Under the pieces are notes generated by a model that was not told where the DNA came from, did no database searches, and saw only the letters and a program-made list of their open reading frames with translations. DNA of 6,838 nt from positions 1-6,838 of the forward strand of contig CAYOKA010000116.1 of NCBI GenBank assembly GCA_964404395.1, read 5' to 3'. Source of the stretch: JAAYBT01 sp964404395 (lineage in GTDB: Bacteria; Bacillota; Clostridia; Acetivibrionales; DTU013). This document shows positions 1 through 6,838 of this stretch, piece after piece (position 1 is the first letter of the stretch; every line of letters starts with the position of its first letter). Position numbers and translations under genes: made by a program.

Positions 1-2936
1 CGGTCTTCAAAAACAGCACTTTCCTCCAGAGGAACAAGCATCATCATACCCGAAGCAACACTTTCAGAAAACTCATCCGGAACAATAGATAGCTTTTTTA
101 ACCTCTCCTCGGCGTTTTCGGTAATCTTCTTCGAAATCTCGTTGTGATCATTATATTCCCAACTTTTTGTATGCTTTGCCAGCGCATATTTCCCGCTAAG
201 CTTCACAAAGGCCAGCCAAATGGCGAATTCCACACCAGTCTCCCCTGAAATCTTCAGCTGCTGGCCATCCATCTTCAGCCCCTTATCGTCAGTATACCAG
301 CGGTACAGCTGTTCATGCTCTAAAAAGCCATACCCCCCTGCCTTAAAGGCGACAAAAGTATAGTCAAAGCCAACGCCGCCAAACCCGTAAATGCTGAATA
401 CCGGGCGAAGTCGCGGTATATATGCCGTCGTGTTTTTCTCCTTACTGTGAAGAATGGTAAGCCCGGCCTCCGACGTCATCGTGTACTGAAAGGTTGCTGT
501 AACAGGCACAAATGCTACCCAGGTATTAAAATTCTTGCGGAAGCCTCCTCCGCCGCCCAAATACAAATCGCCGTATAAGAGACGGATCTTCCATTTCCCT
601 TCATCGATATCGTAATAAATCTCACAATCTATGTAGGCTCCCCCACCGTAGCTTTTAAAGACCCCGCCCTCTTCATTCATGGCCTCCTCGGCCTCTTCCA
701 AAAAAGCGCCCTTAGCCATTGCCTTCATATCACTGACTTCGGGCATAAATTGGTAACTCGTTTTCTCGCCGCTTCCGACAAAAAGCCCCGAGGGATTATC
801 CTTGCTGTAGCTGCCGACGGCAAATCGAATAATGCCCTTGTAAATCAATGGGTCGTCAGTAGATTGAACCTCCAGGCCGATAGAGTCATAATCAAGACTG
901 TAGTTCTGCAAAAAATCAAGGGAAGGCCCCACCGCATCATTCCCTTCGGTAAAAGAGATGTCTCTGGCAGCTATGGCTAGTTCCCAGATGCTTGATCTGA
1001 GTGCTCTCAGATCTCCTGCCTCTCCCCCCACATAACTTGTGAGGGTGTCCATTTTTGGCACGTTCTGAAGGTTCTGTACTTCGAGCTTATCGGAAAGCTT
1101 TATTGACAAAGTCCCATCGGAGCTTCTGATGCAAGGGTAATAGGAGAGTATTTCTCCGGCTTTAATCCAGGGCCTGTTATGGAATGTCAGTATATTTGTA
1201 ATATCGCTGGTAAGGTGCAATGTGACTGTATCAGAAAATGGGTAGGCATGAATGAATTCGCCTGCACTGGCATCTACCAGCTGTAAACCTGTAGAATCAT
1301 ACATTTGTAAAAAGTATTTATTGTGGGAATATTGCGGAATGCTTACTACCATGTCCAGGCTAGCCTTTTTCGGAGCCTTATCCAAACAGAGCCGATTGGA
1401 TATGGATACTTTTTTACCGTCAATGGTAAGGGTTTGAGAAAGAATAATCGCGTTATTTTTAATTGAATCCGGATTCAGAGCTTTAATGCCCTCCATAAGG
1501 CAAACGCCTAGAGGAGATGCCTTCTGTTTCTGGATATCATGGTTTTCCACCCTTATGTATTTGGTTCGGTACGAATTATCGGCAAAGGCCAGCTCGATAA
1601 CATAGCTTAGCTCATCTGAAGCCAAAAGCCTGTTTGTAAAGTCCGACGGAGCGAAAGCAAGACTGTATTGGCCTTTCCTGTTGGCGCTTACAGTTTGGTC
1701 GGCATTGCCCATCACCCCATTTACGGTTGTCTGATTCTTGTAGCTACCGTTATGATAAACACCTGCGCGGATGACAATATCTCCTGTATAGGGCTGCCCT
1801 GTTTCCTCATCGAACAGTTCCAATGTGACATTGTAGTTGATCTTTGGCAGCCTCACATTATTTATGGGATACTGATCAAAGCTGTTTGAGCTTTTTTGAT
1901 TGGCCATCACGCTGCTGTTTTTAATCACACAATAATCATAGACAGACTCGGCTCCGCCGGTTGGGTAAACAATCACATCACCCTGAATGCCGCTCTCTTC
2001 AAAGAAGCCGATTTCACTGCGGGAATCACTTATAGTTTTTTCCTGACCTCTTCCGTTAGTGTAGACCAGTTTATATGAAACACTTGGGTAGATGCGGAAC
2101 AAGAACAGCTTATCGTTCAGTGAATGGACCGTAACATTCATAGAATCGCTCATTCCGGTAAGGGTGTGGGTCGCTGTGACGACCGAGTTCCCGCTTCCTT
2201 CCCCTTCAATCCACAAATAGGTGCCCGGAAGAAGTATGGGATTGTGATCACCACCAATTCGCCGTACATCTAATCCAGCAGGCCTATACCACAAAGAGAC
2301 GCTGTCTCCTTCCACCTTCCAGGTTACTCTATCGGCAATAGCACTCCAGCTATAGGTTTTATTATCGATTTTTATGTATCTGGTCATGTCCAGGCGGTCA
2401 TTAAGATGACTTCTTCCATATATCACCTCACCGTCTACAAAATTATAGCCCATCGTAAGCGTATCGGGTGCGGTTAAAAAGTTCGAGTCAAATATGAATG
2501 AGCCCGAAAAATTATTTAAAAGTATCTGCATGGCAGAGCTATTGTAAACATAGACGCAGTAGGAGTCGTAGGACCAGGCCTCATCTGAGGCATTCTTTGC
2601 CCGAAGGCTTACCGTGTAGACATCCAGCAGACGGTTGTCCTCAACATCACTAATGCTCACAGTTAAGGGTTCTATCGCCTCTGGGGGCTCTGCAAGCTCT
2701 ACAGGCGCTTCCTCGCTGTTCCTTGTCACCGTGAGTGAATAGTCGGTTTCGACTGTTTTGTTTTCAATATCAAATCCCACTGTAAAGCTATCGGCGCTAT
2801 CGGTGAGAAATACCGATTCCGGGCGAAGGAGCGAGGCCTTTGCAGGCAGCTGCCTAATGCGGATATTTGCTTGCGCAGTAATGGCAATGCCAGATTTATT
2901 ATCTATCGCGCTTATTTCAAGTATATATCCAAATCG
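1..2936 (-). CDS. C-terminal-ward part of the giant Ig-like surface protein, running off the left edge
   Basis: The minus-strand frame is open for all ~978 codons from the N gap to position 1, with neither start nor stop, so it is an internal stretch of the same protein. If the gap is a multiple-of-three-compatible length, as the 100 N happens to be, the frame matches the segment on the other side. From 2936 to about 2550 it looks like Ig/PKD-like beta modules (VYTVSLRAKNAS, YCVYVYN). Around 2110-1950 (LFLFRIYPSVSYKLVYTNGR, then FFEESGIQGDVIVYP) and 1850-1730 (NVTLELFDEETGQPYTGDI) are segments like carboxypeptidase-regulatory or prealbumin-like domains. From about 670 to 150 it becomes glycine- and aromatic-rich (YGGGAY, YLGGGGGF, FSIYGFGGVGFDY), then a charged helix (AEERLKKLS). 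From memory, multi-thousand-residue clostridial surface proteins share this layout; their function is not known to me. Any cell-wall anchor lies beyond the window. Confidence 0.8.
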
Positions 2937-3036
2937 NNNNNNNNNNNNNNNNNNNNNNNNNNNNNNNNNNNNNNNNNNNNNNNNNNNNNNNNNNNNNNNN
3001 NNNNNNNNNNNNNNNNNNNNNNNNNNNNNNNNNNNN
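2937..3036. other. Assembly gap (100 N)
   Basis: Exactly 100 consecutive N sit inside the giant gene. A round 100 is the usual placeholder for a scaffold gap of unknown size, so the missing protein segment may be longer or shorter than 33 residues. Tandem Ig-like domains often cause such assembly breaks because they repeat, but that cause is only an inference. Confidence 0.97.
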
Positions 3037-4526
3037 TCGTTTCTGGCGGCCAGATTGGAGGAAAAACTTATTTTTGCATCACTGCCCATTAGAAGCTCCT
3101 GATTCTCTATGCCCTTTGGCACATAGAGGTAAGCCTCCTGGGATTCAAGTACCGTAAGGGTAGGGCTGGTTAATACAATGGCCGCATCGGACAGTGGATT
3201 TGTCACCGTCAATGTAAAGTAGACCTGACCGGATCCAAGTAAGGAAATGGTGCCATTTTCGTTAATTTCAGCAATGCTATCGTCACTGCTGGACCATGTG
3301 AAATATTCTGTACCTTGCCATGTCGCATCGACATTTAGTTCGTAAGCTAGAGAAAGAGATTTTGCGGTGTCCACAAAAATCTTGCTTCCTGCAGGCCAAG
3401 AGGTATAATCAAGACTAATATCACTTTCATTCACAAGAATAAGAGGGGGGACAGTATAGATTACAGCCAAACTGTAGACCGCTTCGTATCCGCTGCCGGC
3501 ATCCAGATAAATCTCCACTAAATAGTCTACATCCTCACCCGTATCGTTTTCAGGCACTTCGAAGGTTCCGACAAGGCCTGTGACACGAGTTTCATCTATT
3601 TGTACTGCAAGAGGTATATCAACAGCATCCGGCGCACCTGAGGTTATGGCCCTGGCTTTAACCGCAGTGGATAGGTTGTCCCCATCGATTCGTTCATAAA
3701 GCCAGTTGCTAAGCTCATTGTCACGCTTTAGCTCAATAGTGACGGCAGCTGACATATTGCGGCTTGTTCCCTGATCAAGCTTAAGGGAAGGCTGCGCACA
3801 ATAGGCGAAGGCAAGCCTTGGCTCAAAAGAGACACCTTTTGAAACGCTTTCGCTGCCGGAAGACTCCTGAGCTTGTCTCGAAAGATCGACAGCGCCGGTA
3901 ATGTCGGTAACATCGACAGTAAAGCTAGTTGAGTTCAGCGCCTCGTCACCTAATAGATACAAAAAGCTGACCGCCTGAGATATGGTACCACTGCTTTCCA
4001 TTGGGTACAGCGTTTTGCCGCCGACTTCAAAGGTGATGTCTTCAGTATGAACCGGTTCATTGAATTCAATAATCACAGGAATGTCATCTCCGTAATGAGC
4101 TTGGTATAGGTCTGTTGAAACTCCTGTAACTCTGGGAGGGGCTTGGTCGGAAAAGCTCACCTGATGCCGCAGGTATTGGTTTGCTTCACCAAAGAAGCAG
4201 GTAGATATGGCACTGTCAGTTGTGGGAACTTCACTGTAGGCAAATATAAAGTCCAGCTTATTGAAAAGGCCATTAGCCTCCTTGTCTGGCCCCAGGCCAA
4301 CCTCTCCCAAAGGTAGGATCTGACTGAAGCCTTCGGAATAAAATGAAGTTTGGCTGTTTCCCAAAAGGTTGATTGCTTCTGATATGGCTACAATTGGTTC
4401 CGGGGGAGGTTCTAAGATATCATTCTTCGCTTTTATATAATATATAATATTCTGTTCCTCTTCTGATTCATTGACGAAATGCCCCTGTAGGAGATTAATG
4501 TGGGTAAATACACCGCATCTATCATT
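3037..4526 (-). CDS. Middle part of the giant Ig-like surface protein, after the frameshift and before the gap
   Basis: The minus-strand frame is open from just after a TAA at 4527-4529 down to the N gap, with no internal stop over about 490 codons. It has no start signal of its own and joins the signal-peptide segment if one base is restored near 4502. Domains in order: an acidic linker (VNESEEEQ, then EPPPEP) near 4475-4390; an SbsA/Big_5-type Ig-like fold near 4150-3870, with PPRVTGVSTD, IPVIIEFNEPVHTEDITFEV and FTVDVTDITGA; a beta-rich segment near 3860-3460; and a BIG2-like domain near 3440-3150, with the hallmark WSSSDDSIAEINENGTISLL followed by GSGQVYFTLTVTN. Such tandem domains usually make a stalk on cell-surface adhesins or S-layer proteins. 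No catalytic motif is visible. The domain names come from motif recognition, not a profile search. Confidence 0.8.
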
Positions 4527-5251
4527 TTACGCACATCATCGGTTATTTCGGCAGTAAGATAGAGCTCACCGCTTTCCAGAACCGGATATACCCCCTCTAT
4601 CCCTCCCGGCACTTCATCAAGGTCGATAAGCCTGGTATTGACAGCATTATCACAGGCTGCTTGGTAATTGAATTCGCTCTCCACCGGCACAGGCAAGGTA
4701 AGGCTCTCACGTTTGCCATCAAACATGGCGTTCTTGATATTGTCACAATAAAGGTAAAAAATGCGCTCTCCGAACCAGAGCGCATCAGGAGGATTTGGAA
4801 TAGGCCTGTCTTCATTTGCAGTATTGTCTATAAAGGCTGCAATTTCGAAGGTTATGTCCTGTTGAGATGAATCCTTTGAGAGGGTTACCGTGCCCGAAGT
4901 CGTCCCGGCCAGATGTCGGCTGACATCCGCACTGCCGGAAACAGCCTCGTAGTCAAAAGAAACAGGCTGCTCACCGGGGTTATTTAGTATAAAGCGAACC
5001 ACGGCGGGCTGTGTGCCTGCAACAGTTTCTCCAGCCTTTCCTTCTGTCAGAATTACATATGAAACACTGGTTATGTTATCTCGATTGGGTGAGCTGCTAA
5101 TCACAATGCCTGCAGGCTGTGCAGCTTCAGACGTCGCTAAGGGTCCATAGGCCAGCACTTTTTCATTTGCCGCCACAGTCCGAGCTGGTATAAGTGTTAC
5201 TGCTATGAAAAGTGCCAGCACCAGTGATAGAGCTTTTCTAATTTTCTGCAT
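4433..5251 (-). CDS. N-terminal part of a giant secreted Ig-like/Calx-beta-like surface protein (frameshifted)
   Basis: This 272-codon frame is the beginning of the large gene that continues to position 1. The ATG at 5249-5251 is supported by AAGGAG seven bases upstream. Residues 1-28 form a signal peptide: basic MQKIRK, a hydrophobic core (ALSLVLALFIAVTLIP), and a probable cleavage site after VAA, so the product should be exported. Residues about 70-175 resemble a Calx-beta domain: a VRFILNN strand, then SFDYEAVSGSADV, then SGTVTLSKDSSQQDITFEI. This module is commonly found in extracellular adhesion proteins. After residue 250 (VYLP) the frame reads a basic, unrelated tail and stops at TAA 4433-4435, while the next frame reads naturally (HINLLQGHF, then VNESEEEQ) and stays open to the window edge. 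The final ~22 residues are therefore probably out of frame. The exact function is unknown. Confidence 0.85.
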   Translation of the reverse strand: MQKIRKALSLVLALFIAVTLIPARTVAANEKVLAYGPLATSEAAQPAGIVISSSPNRDNITSVSYVILTEGKAGETVAGTQPAVVRFILNNPGEQPVSFDYEAVSGSADVSRHLAGTTSGTVTLSKDSSQQDITFEIAAFIDNTANEDRPIPNPPDALWFGERIFYLYCDNIKNAMFDGKRESLTLPVPVESEFNYQAACDNAVNTRLIDLDEVPGGIEGVYPVLESGELYLTAEITDDVRKMIDAVYLPTLISYRGISSMNQKRNRILYII

Positions 5252-5258
5252 AACGACG

Positions 5259-5264
5259 CTCCTT
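5259..5264 (-). promoter_or_regulatory. Ribosome binding site of the giant surface protein gene
   Basis: AAGGAG on the minus strand lies seven bases before the ATG at 5249-5251. It is a near-perfect Shine-Dalgarno match, and it fixes the start so that the protein begins with a complete signal peptide. Confidence 0.85.
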
Positions 5265-5330
5265 AAATTAAGACGTATTTATATTATGATTAGAAAACAC
5301 ATAAGCTGACGGGATATACCTTATAATAGC

Positions 5331-5359
5331 ATTATATGACAATTTTCATCTTAATTCAA
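5331..5359 (-). promoter_or_regulatory. Sigma-A-type promoter of the giant surface protein gene
   Basis: On the minus strand, TTGAAT (5354-5359) and TATAAT (5331-5336) are separated by exactly 17 bases, with an AT-rich spacer. The -10 is a perfect consensus and the -35 differs at two positions. Transcription would start around 5324, giving a leader of about 70 bases before the ATG. No obvious operator or riboswitch is seen in that leader. Confidence 0.75.
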
Positions 5360-5391
5360 CGAGAAGTTAAATAGTTCCCATGCTTTACACA

Positions 5392-5595
5392 TCAGGACCT
5401 TCCAGAAGAAATCATATCCTTAAGCTTCCCGCTCAATTCCCTGATCTCTTCAATCGCCCTATCCATTTGCACTATCTGTCCGTTTTCATTTTCAACAGTG
5501 GCAAGGATCTCCTGTACCGAGGCCACATTTTCCTCCGATATGGAAGATATATTTTCAAGCTGGCTTTGCGTACTCCGCACTGCTGAAAATTTCAA
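5392..5595 (-). pseudogene. Remnant of a methyl-accepting chemotaxis protein (C-terminal helix only)
   Basis: The 67 codons encode a heptad-rich, polar helix (QSQLENISSISEENVASVQE, then AIEEIRELSGKLKDM, then ISSGRS and stop). This is typical of the last descending helix of the MCP cytoplasmic signalling domain, which passes chemoreceptor signals to CheA/CheW. A normal MCP has about 400-700 residues; here the membrane segments, sensor domain, HAMP and the conserved hairpin tip (NLLALNAAIEAARAGE-type) are all absent. The only start is a TTG at 5593-5595, immediately preceded by an in-frame TAG, with no ribosome binding site. No MCP-like residues appear in any frame just upstream, so the receptor was cut by a deletion or rearrangement near 5595. 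It is probably not expressed as a functional protein. Confidence 0.75.
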
Positions 5596-5732
5596 CTAAT
5601 GGGAAGAAATATGGCTAAAATAGCCTTGTTTTATAGAAGATTTACCATAAAGTGAGCTGAAATAAGGATTTTTTACTGTAATTGTACCCCATTACCTGCA
5701 AAAGTTAGCAGTGCGGTCTGCTCTTTCAAATT

Positions 5733-5774
5733 TGTACACGATGTACATTTCAGGCGCGCCTGAGCCCATGGGCT
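5733..5774. repeat. Cluster of three adjacent perfect palindromes
   Basis: Three self-complementary blocks lie within 42 bases: TGTACA-CGA-TGTACA (5733-5747, also a 6-bp stem with a 3-base loop), CAGGCGCGCCTG (5751-5762) and AGCCCATGGGCT (5763-5774). The last two abut with no space between them. They could be protein-binding sites, hairpins or recombination debris; the sequence alone does not decide. Confidence 0.6.
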
Positions 5775-5829
5775 GGTCGTGAAGTTTCGCTCTAATGTAT
5801 ATTTATAGAGCTGCTGCATTATAATAACA

Positions 5830-5856
5830 GGGCGCAGGTCATCGCCTATGCTGCCC
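5830..5856 (-). terminator. Weak terminator-like hairpin after the GNAT gene
   Basis: Reading on the minus strand about 34 bases past the GNAT stop, GGGC-A-GCA pairs with TGC-GCCC (seven base pairs with one bulged A and a 12-base loop). It is followed by TGTTATTATA. The U-tract is poor and the loop is large, so this is only a candidate for the end of the acetyltransferase transcript. Confidence 0.3.
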
Positions 5857-5889
5857 GCATGGGTCTTGCAAATAATGACCAAACAGCCG

Positions 5890-6402
5890 TTAAATAGACA
5901 ACCTCATTTTATAATCATCCATAACAAAACCCTTGCCGATATCCGTTACCAATTCTTCAATGATTTCAAAGCCAAGCTTATTGTATATTTTAATTGAATC
6001 ATCATTGTGCTTATTGACAGTCAGCCATATATAGCTGAGCTTACCCTCTTTGGCAATGCTTATATGCTTGTTTAGCATGAGCCTGGATATTCCTCGCCCC
6101 CTGTAGTCTTTTTTAACATAGAATTTACTGAGGAATAGCCCTCCGGCATCATAATCAGGCTTTACCCCACTATATCCTACCGGCTTTTCTCCATCATGTG
6201 CGATAAAGTACCTATAGCCATTTGTGGAAATATCCTCGAGAATTTGTTCAGCACTCTGGTACCTTTCGATCATATATTCAACTTGAGCCGCGCCAATAAT
6301 AGGGGTATAGTGCTCCTTCCATATCTCCTTTGCCAGCGCAGCCAGCTCCGACGCTCTTTGCGTGTCTTCCGGCTTCAGTTCAATCAGTTGAATCTCTTCC
6401 AT
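5890..6402 (-). CDS. GNAT-family N-acetyltransferase
   Basis: This complete 170-residue protein has the usual GNAT length and should transfer an acetyl group from acetyl-CoA to an amine, in the cytoplasm. Motif A spans residues about 92-110: the strand LSKFYVKKDY leads into R101-G-R-G104-I-S106, the pyrophosphate-binding loop (R-x-x-G-x-G/A, here with Ser last). Motif B is about 124-145, with IWLTVNKHNDDSIKIYNKLG, where Y140 is the position of the usual catalytic tyrosine. The N-terminal half (EIWKEHYTPIIG, then VEYMIERYQSAEQI) resembles PaiA-type polyamine acetyltransferases, so a polyamine or similar small amine is a possible substrate, but this is not proven. The ATG at 6400-6402 has GAGGT six bases upstream. 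The gene has its own promoter and appears to be transcribed alone. Confidence 0.92.
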   Translation of the reverse strand: MEEIQLIELKPEDTQRASELAALAKEIWKEHYTPIIGAAQVEYMIERYQSAEQILEDISTNGYRYFIAHDGEKPVGYSGVKPDYDAGGLFLSKFYVKKDYRGRGISRLMLNKHISIAKEGKLSYIWLTVNKHNDDSIKIYNKLGFEIIEELVTDIGKGFVMDDYKMRLSI

Positions 6403-6408
6403 AACACT

Positions 6409-6413
6409 ACCTC
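6409..6413 (-). promoter_or_regulatory. Ribosome binding site of the GNAT gene
   Basis: GAGGT on the minus strand ends six bases before the ATG at 6400-6402, within TGAGGTAG. It supports this start codon over any internal one. Confidence 0.75.
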
Positions 6414-6456
6414 AGCATCCCCTAACAGTGAACAGCTCCATTAAACATTTCTTAAT

Positions 6457-6485
6457 ATAGTAGCACTTCGAAATATGCTAGTCAA
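6457..6485 (-). promoter_or_regulatory. Sigma-A-type promoter of the GNAT gene
   Basis: On the minus strand, TTGACT (6480-6485) and TACTAT (6457-6462) are separated by exactly 17 bases. Each hexamer is one base away from consensus. Transcription would begin near 6450, leaving a leader of roughly 47 bases before the GNAT start. Confidence 0.75.
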
Positions 6486-6838
6486 TTCTCTGGTGGTCTA
6501 ACGTATGGCAAAATCATGAAGCAAGCAGTGATTTAGGTAATTCGTCGATATTTTGCGCAAAATTTTGAGTAGGGGACTAATAAATGAGTTATTTTCGAAT
6601 TATGTTAACTGATTTGGCGGGTTTTAGCCCGAAATCAGTCCCCTAGTCAAAAAATTGCTCAAAAAAATCAAAAAGTTGGATATTTTCATTGCGGAACACA
6701 AGTACCAGAGTTCCTCTTTTATACTAAATACCGAAACGGCGGTGTGGCAGTACATTACCAGCCTGCCTATGATAGTAACCTGATGCATGATTTGCAGCCA
6801 TGAACGCCCAATTACCGTTAGCTTACAGCTACCTCATA
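6486..6838. other. Right-end region without a convincing gene
   Basis: Apart from the inverted repeat at 6551-6664, I find no supported gene. Two short opposite frames exist: a minus-strand one open from 6833 to its TAA at 6624-6626 (54 codons from an ATG at 6788), and a plus-strand one from 6628 to a TGA at 6781-6783 with no ATG. Neither has a ribosome binding site or a recognisable family. One might be a fragment of a decayed gene. Confidence 0.45.
6551..6664. repeat. 114-bp imperfect inverted repeat with nested hairpin (MITE-like or regulatory)
   Basis: The left arm 6551-6578 and right arm 6637-6664 are complementary at 24 of 28 positions. The inner nine pairs, TAGGGGACT with AGTCCCCTA, are perfect. 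The 58-base centre contains a second hairpin: ACTGATTT (6608-6615) pairs with AAATCAGT (6632-6639), and CGGG with CCCG inside it around a short loop. The two structures share the bases AGT at 6637-6639, so they exclude one another at that point. The left arm also starts with the 12-bp palindrome TTTTGCGCAAAA. No transposase is encoded. The size and long terminal arms fit a MITE-like element; a transcribed attenuator-like structure is the alternative. Confidence 0.6.

Larger units (their letters stand above)
5596..5889. other. Gene-free interval between the GNAT gene and the MCP remnant
   Basis: No frame here gives a recognisable protein. One minus-strand frame is open for about 69 codons (5673-5882), but it starts with TTG, has no ribosome binding site and resembles nothing I know. 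The interval holds a palindrome cluster (5733-5774) and a weak terminator-like hairpin (5830-5856). The chopped MCP end at its left border suggests this is a rearrangement scar. Confidence 0.5.

Noticed and set aside
750..2078. Several short plus-strand frames of 60-76 codons
   Set aside because: They all lie opposite the continuous minus-strand coding frame and lack ribosome binding sites or recognisable products.
2758..3102. Plus-strand frames crossing the N gap
   Set aside because: They are antisense to the giant gene, include about 33 undefined residues and have no start signals, so they are shadows.
4433..4526. Programmed ribosomal frameshifting as an explanation for the frame change
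   Set aside because: No X-XXY-YYZ slippery heptamer lies in the correct phase and no clear stimulatory pseudoknot is visible, so an error or simple indel mutation is more economical.
5673..5882. A 69-codon minus-strand frame between the GNAT gene and the MCP remnant
   Set aside because: It has a TTG start without a ribosome binding site and runs through the palindrome cluster. The protein, including a CTSC motif, matches no family I know.
6196..6444. An 82-codon plus-strand frame over the GNAT gene and its leader
   Set aside because: It is antisense to a convincing GNAT gene whose motifs A and B, ribosome binding site and promoter are all on the minus strand.
6551..6664. Reading the inverted repeat as an ordinary intrinsic terminator
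   Set aside because: The 58-base loop is far too large, and no adjacent gene in the window ends into it.
6624..6788. A 54-codon minus-strand frame (ATG at 6788) rich in hydrophobic residues, open further upstream to 6833
   Set aside because: It has no Shine-Dalgarno site and no recognisable family, and it ends inside the inverted repeat. A competing plus-strand frame (6628-6783) overlaps it, so coding is not supported.

Overview
The window looks like a draft-assembly piece from a low-to-mid GC Gram-positive bacterium, most likely a clostridium-like Bacillota. The evidence is two well-formed sigma-A-type promoters with 17-nt spacers, strong Shine-Dalgarno sites, a classic signal peptide on a huge Ig-like surface protein, a chemotaxis-receptor remnant and a GNAT acetyltransferase. 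This placement is an inference from sequence style; there is no rRNA or other marker in the window. A run of exactly 100 N (2937-3036) marks a scaffold gap of unknown true length.

Layout: almost everything from 5251 down to position 1 is one very large gene on the minus strand, running off the left edge. It starts with a sigma-A-like promoter (5331-5359), a strong ribosome binding site and a signal peptide. It then encodes a chain of beta-sandwich domains (Calx-beta-like, SbsA/Big_5-like, BIG2-like and others), two carboxypeptidase-regulatory-like segments, and a glycine/aromatic-rich beta region near the left edge. About 1,700 residues are visible. The gene is broken in this assembly by an apparent one-base frameshift near 4502 and by the N gap. 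No C-terminal anchor is visible, because the end lies outside the window.

Upstream of its promoter, on the same strand, lies a 67-codon remnant of a methyl-accepting chemotaxis protein (5392-5595), lacking all membrane, HAMP and hairpin-tip sequence. A roughly 300-bp gene-free stretch follows (5596-5889), holding a tight cluster of perfect palindromes and a weak terminator-like hairpin. Next is an intact GNAT-family N-acetyltransferase (5890-6402, minus) with its own very good promoter (6457-6485) and ribosome binding site. The right end (6486-6838) has no convincing gene, but carries a 114-bp imperfect inverted repeat (28-bp arms) with a nested alternative hairpin, which could be a MITE-like element or a regulatory structure.

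The genes do not form an obvious pathway. Both main genes have their own promoters, and the MCP scrap and palindromes between them suggest a rearranged, decaying junction. I see no CRISPR array, tRNA, rRNA, intact insertion sequence or recognisable defence system. The most notable content is the giant surface protein and the unexplained inverted repeats.
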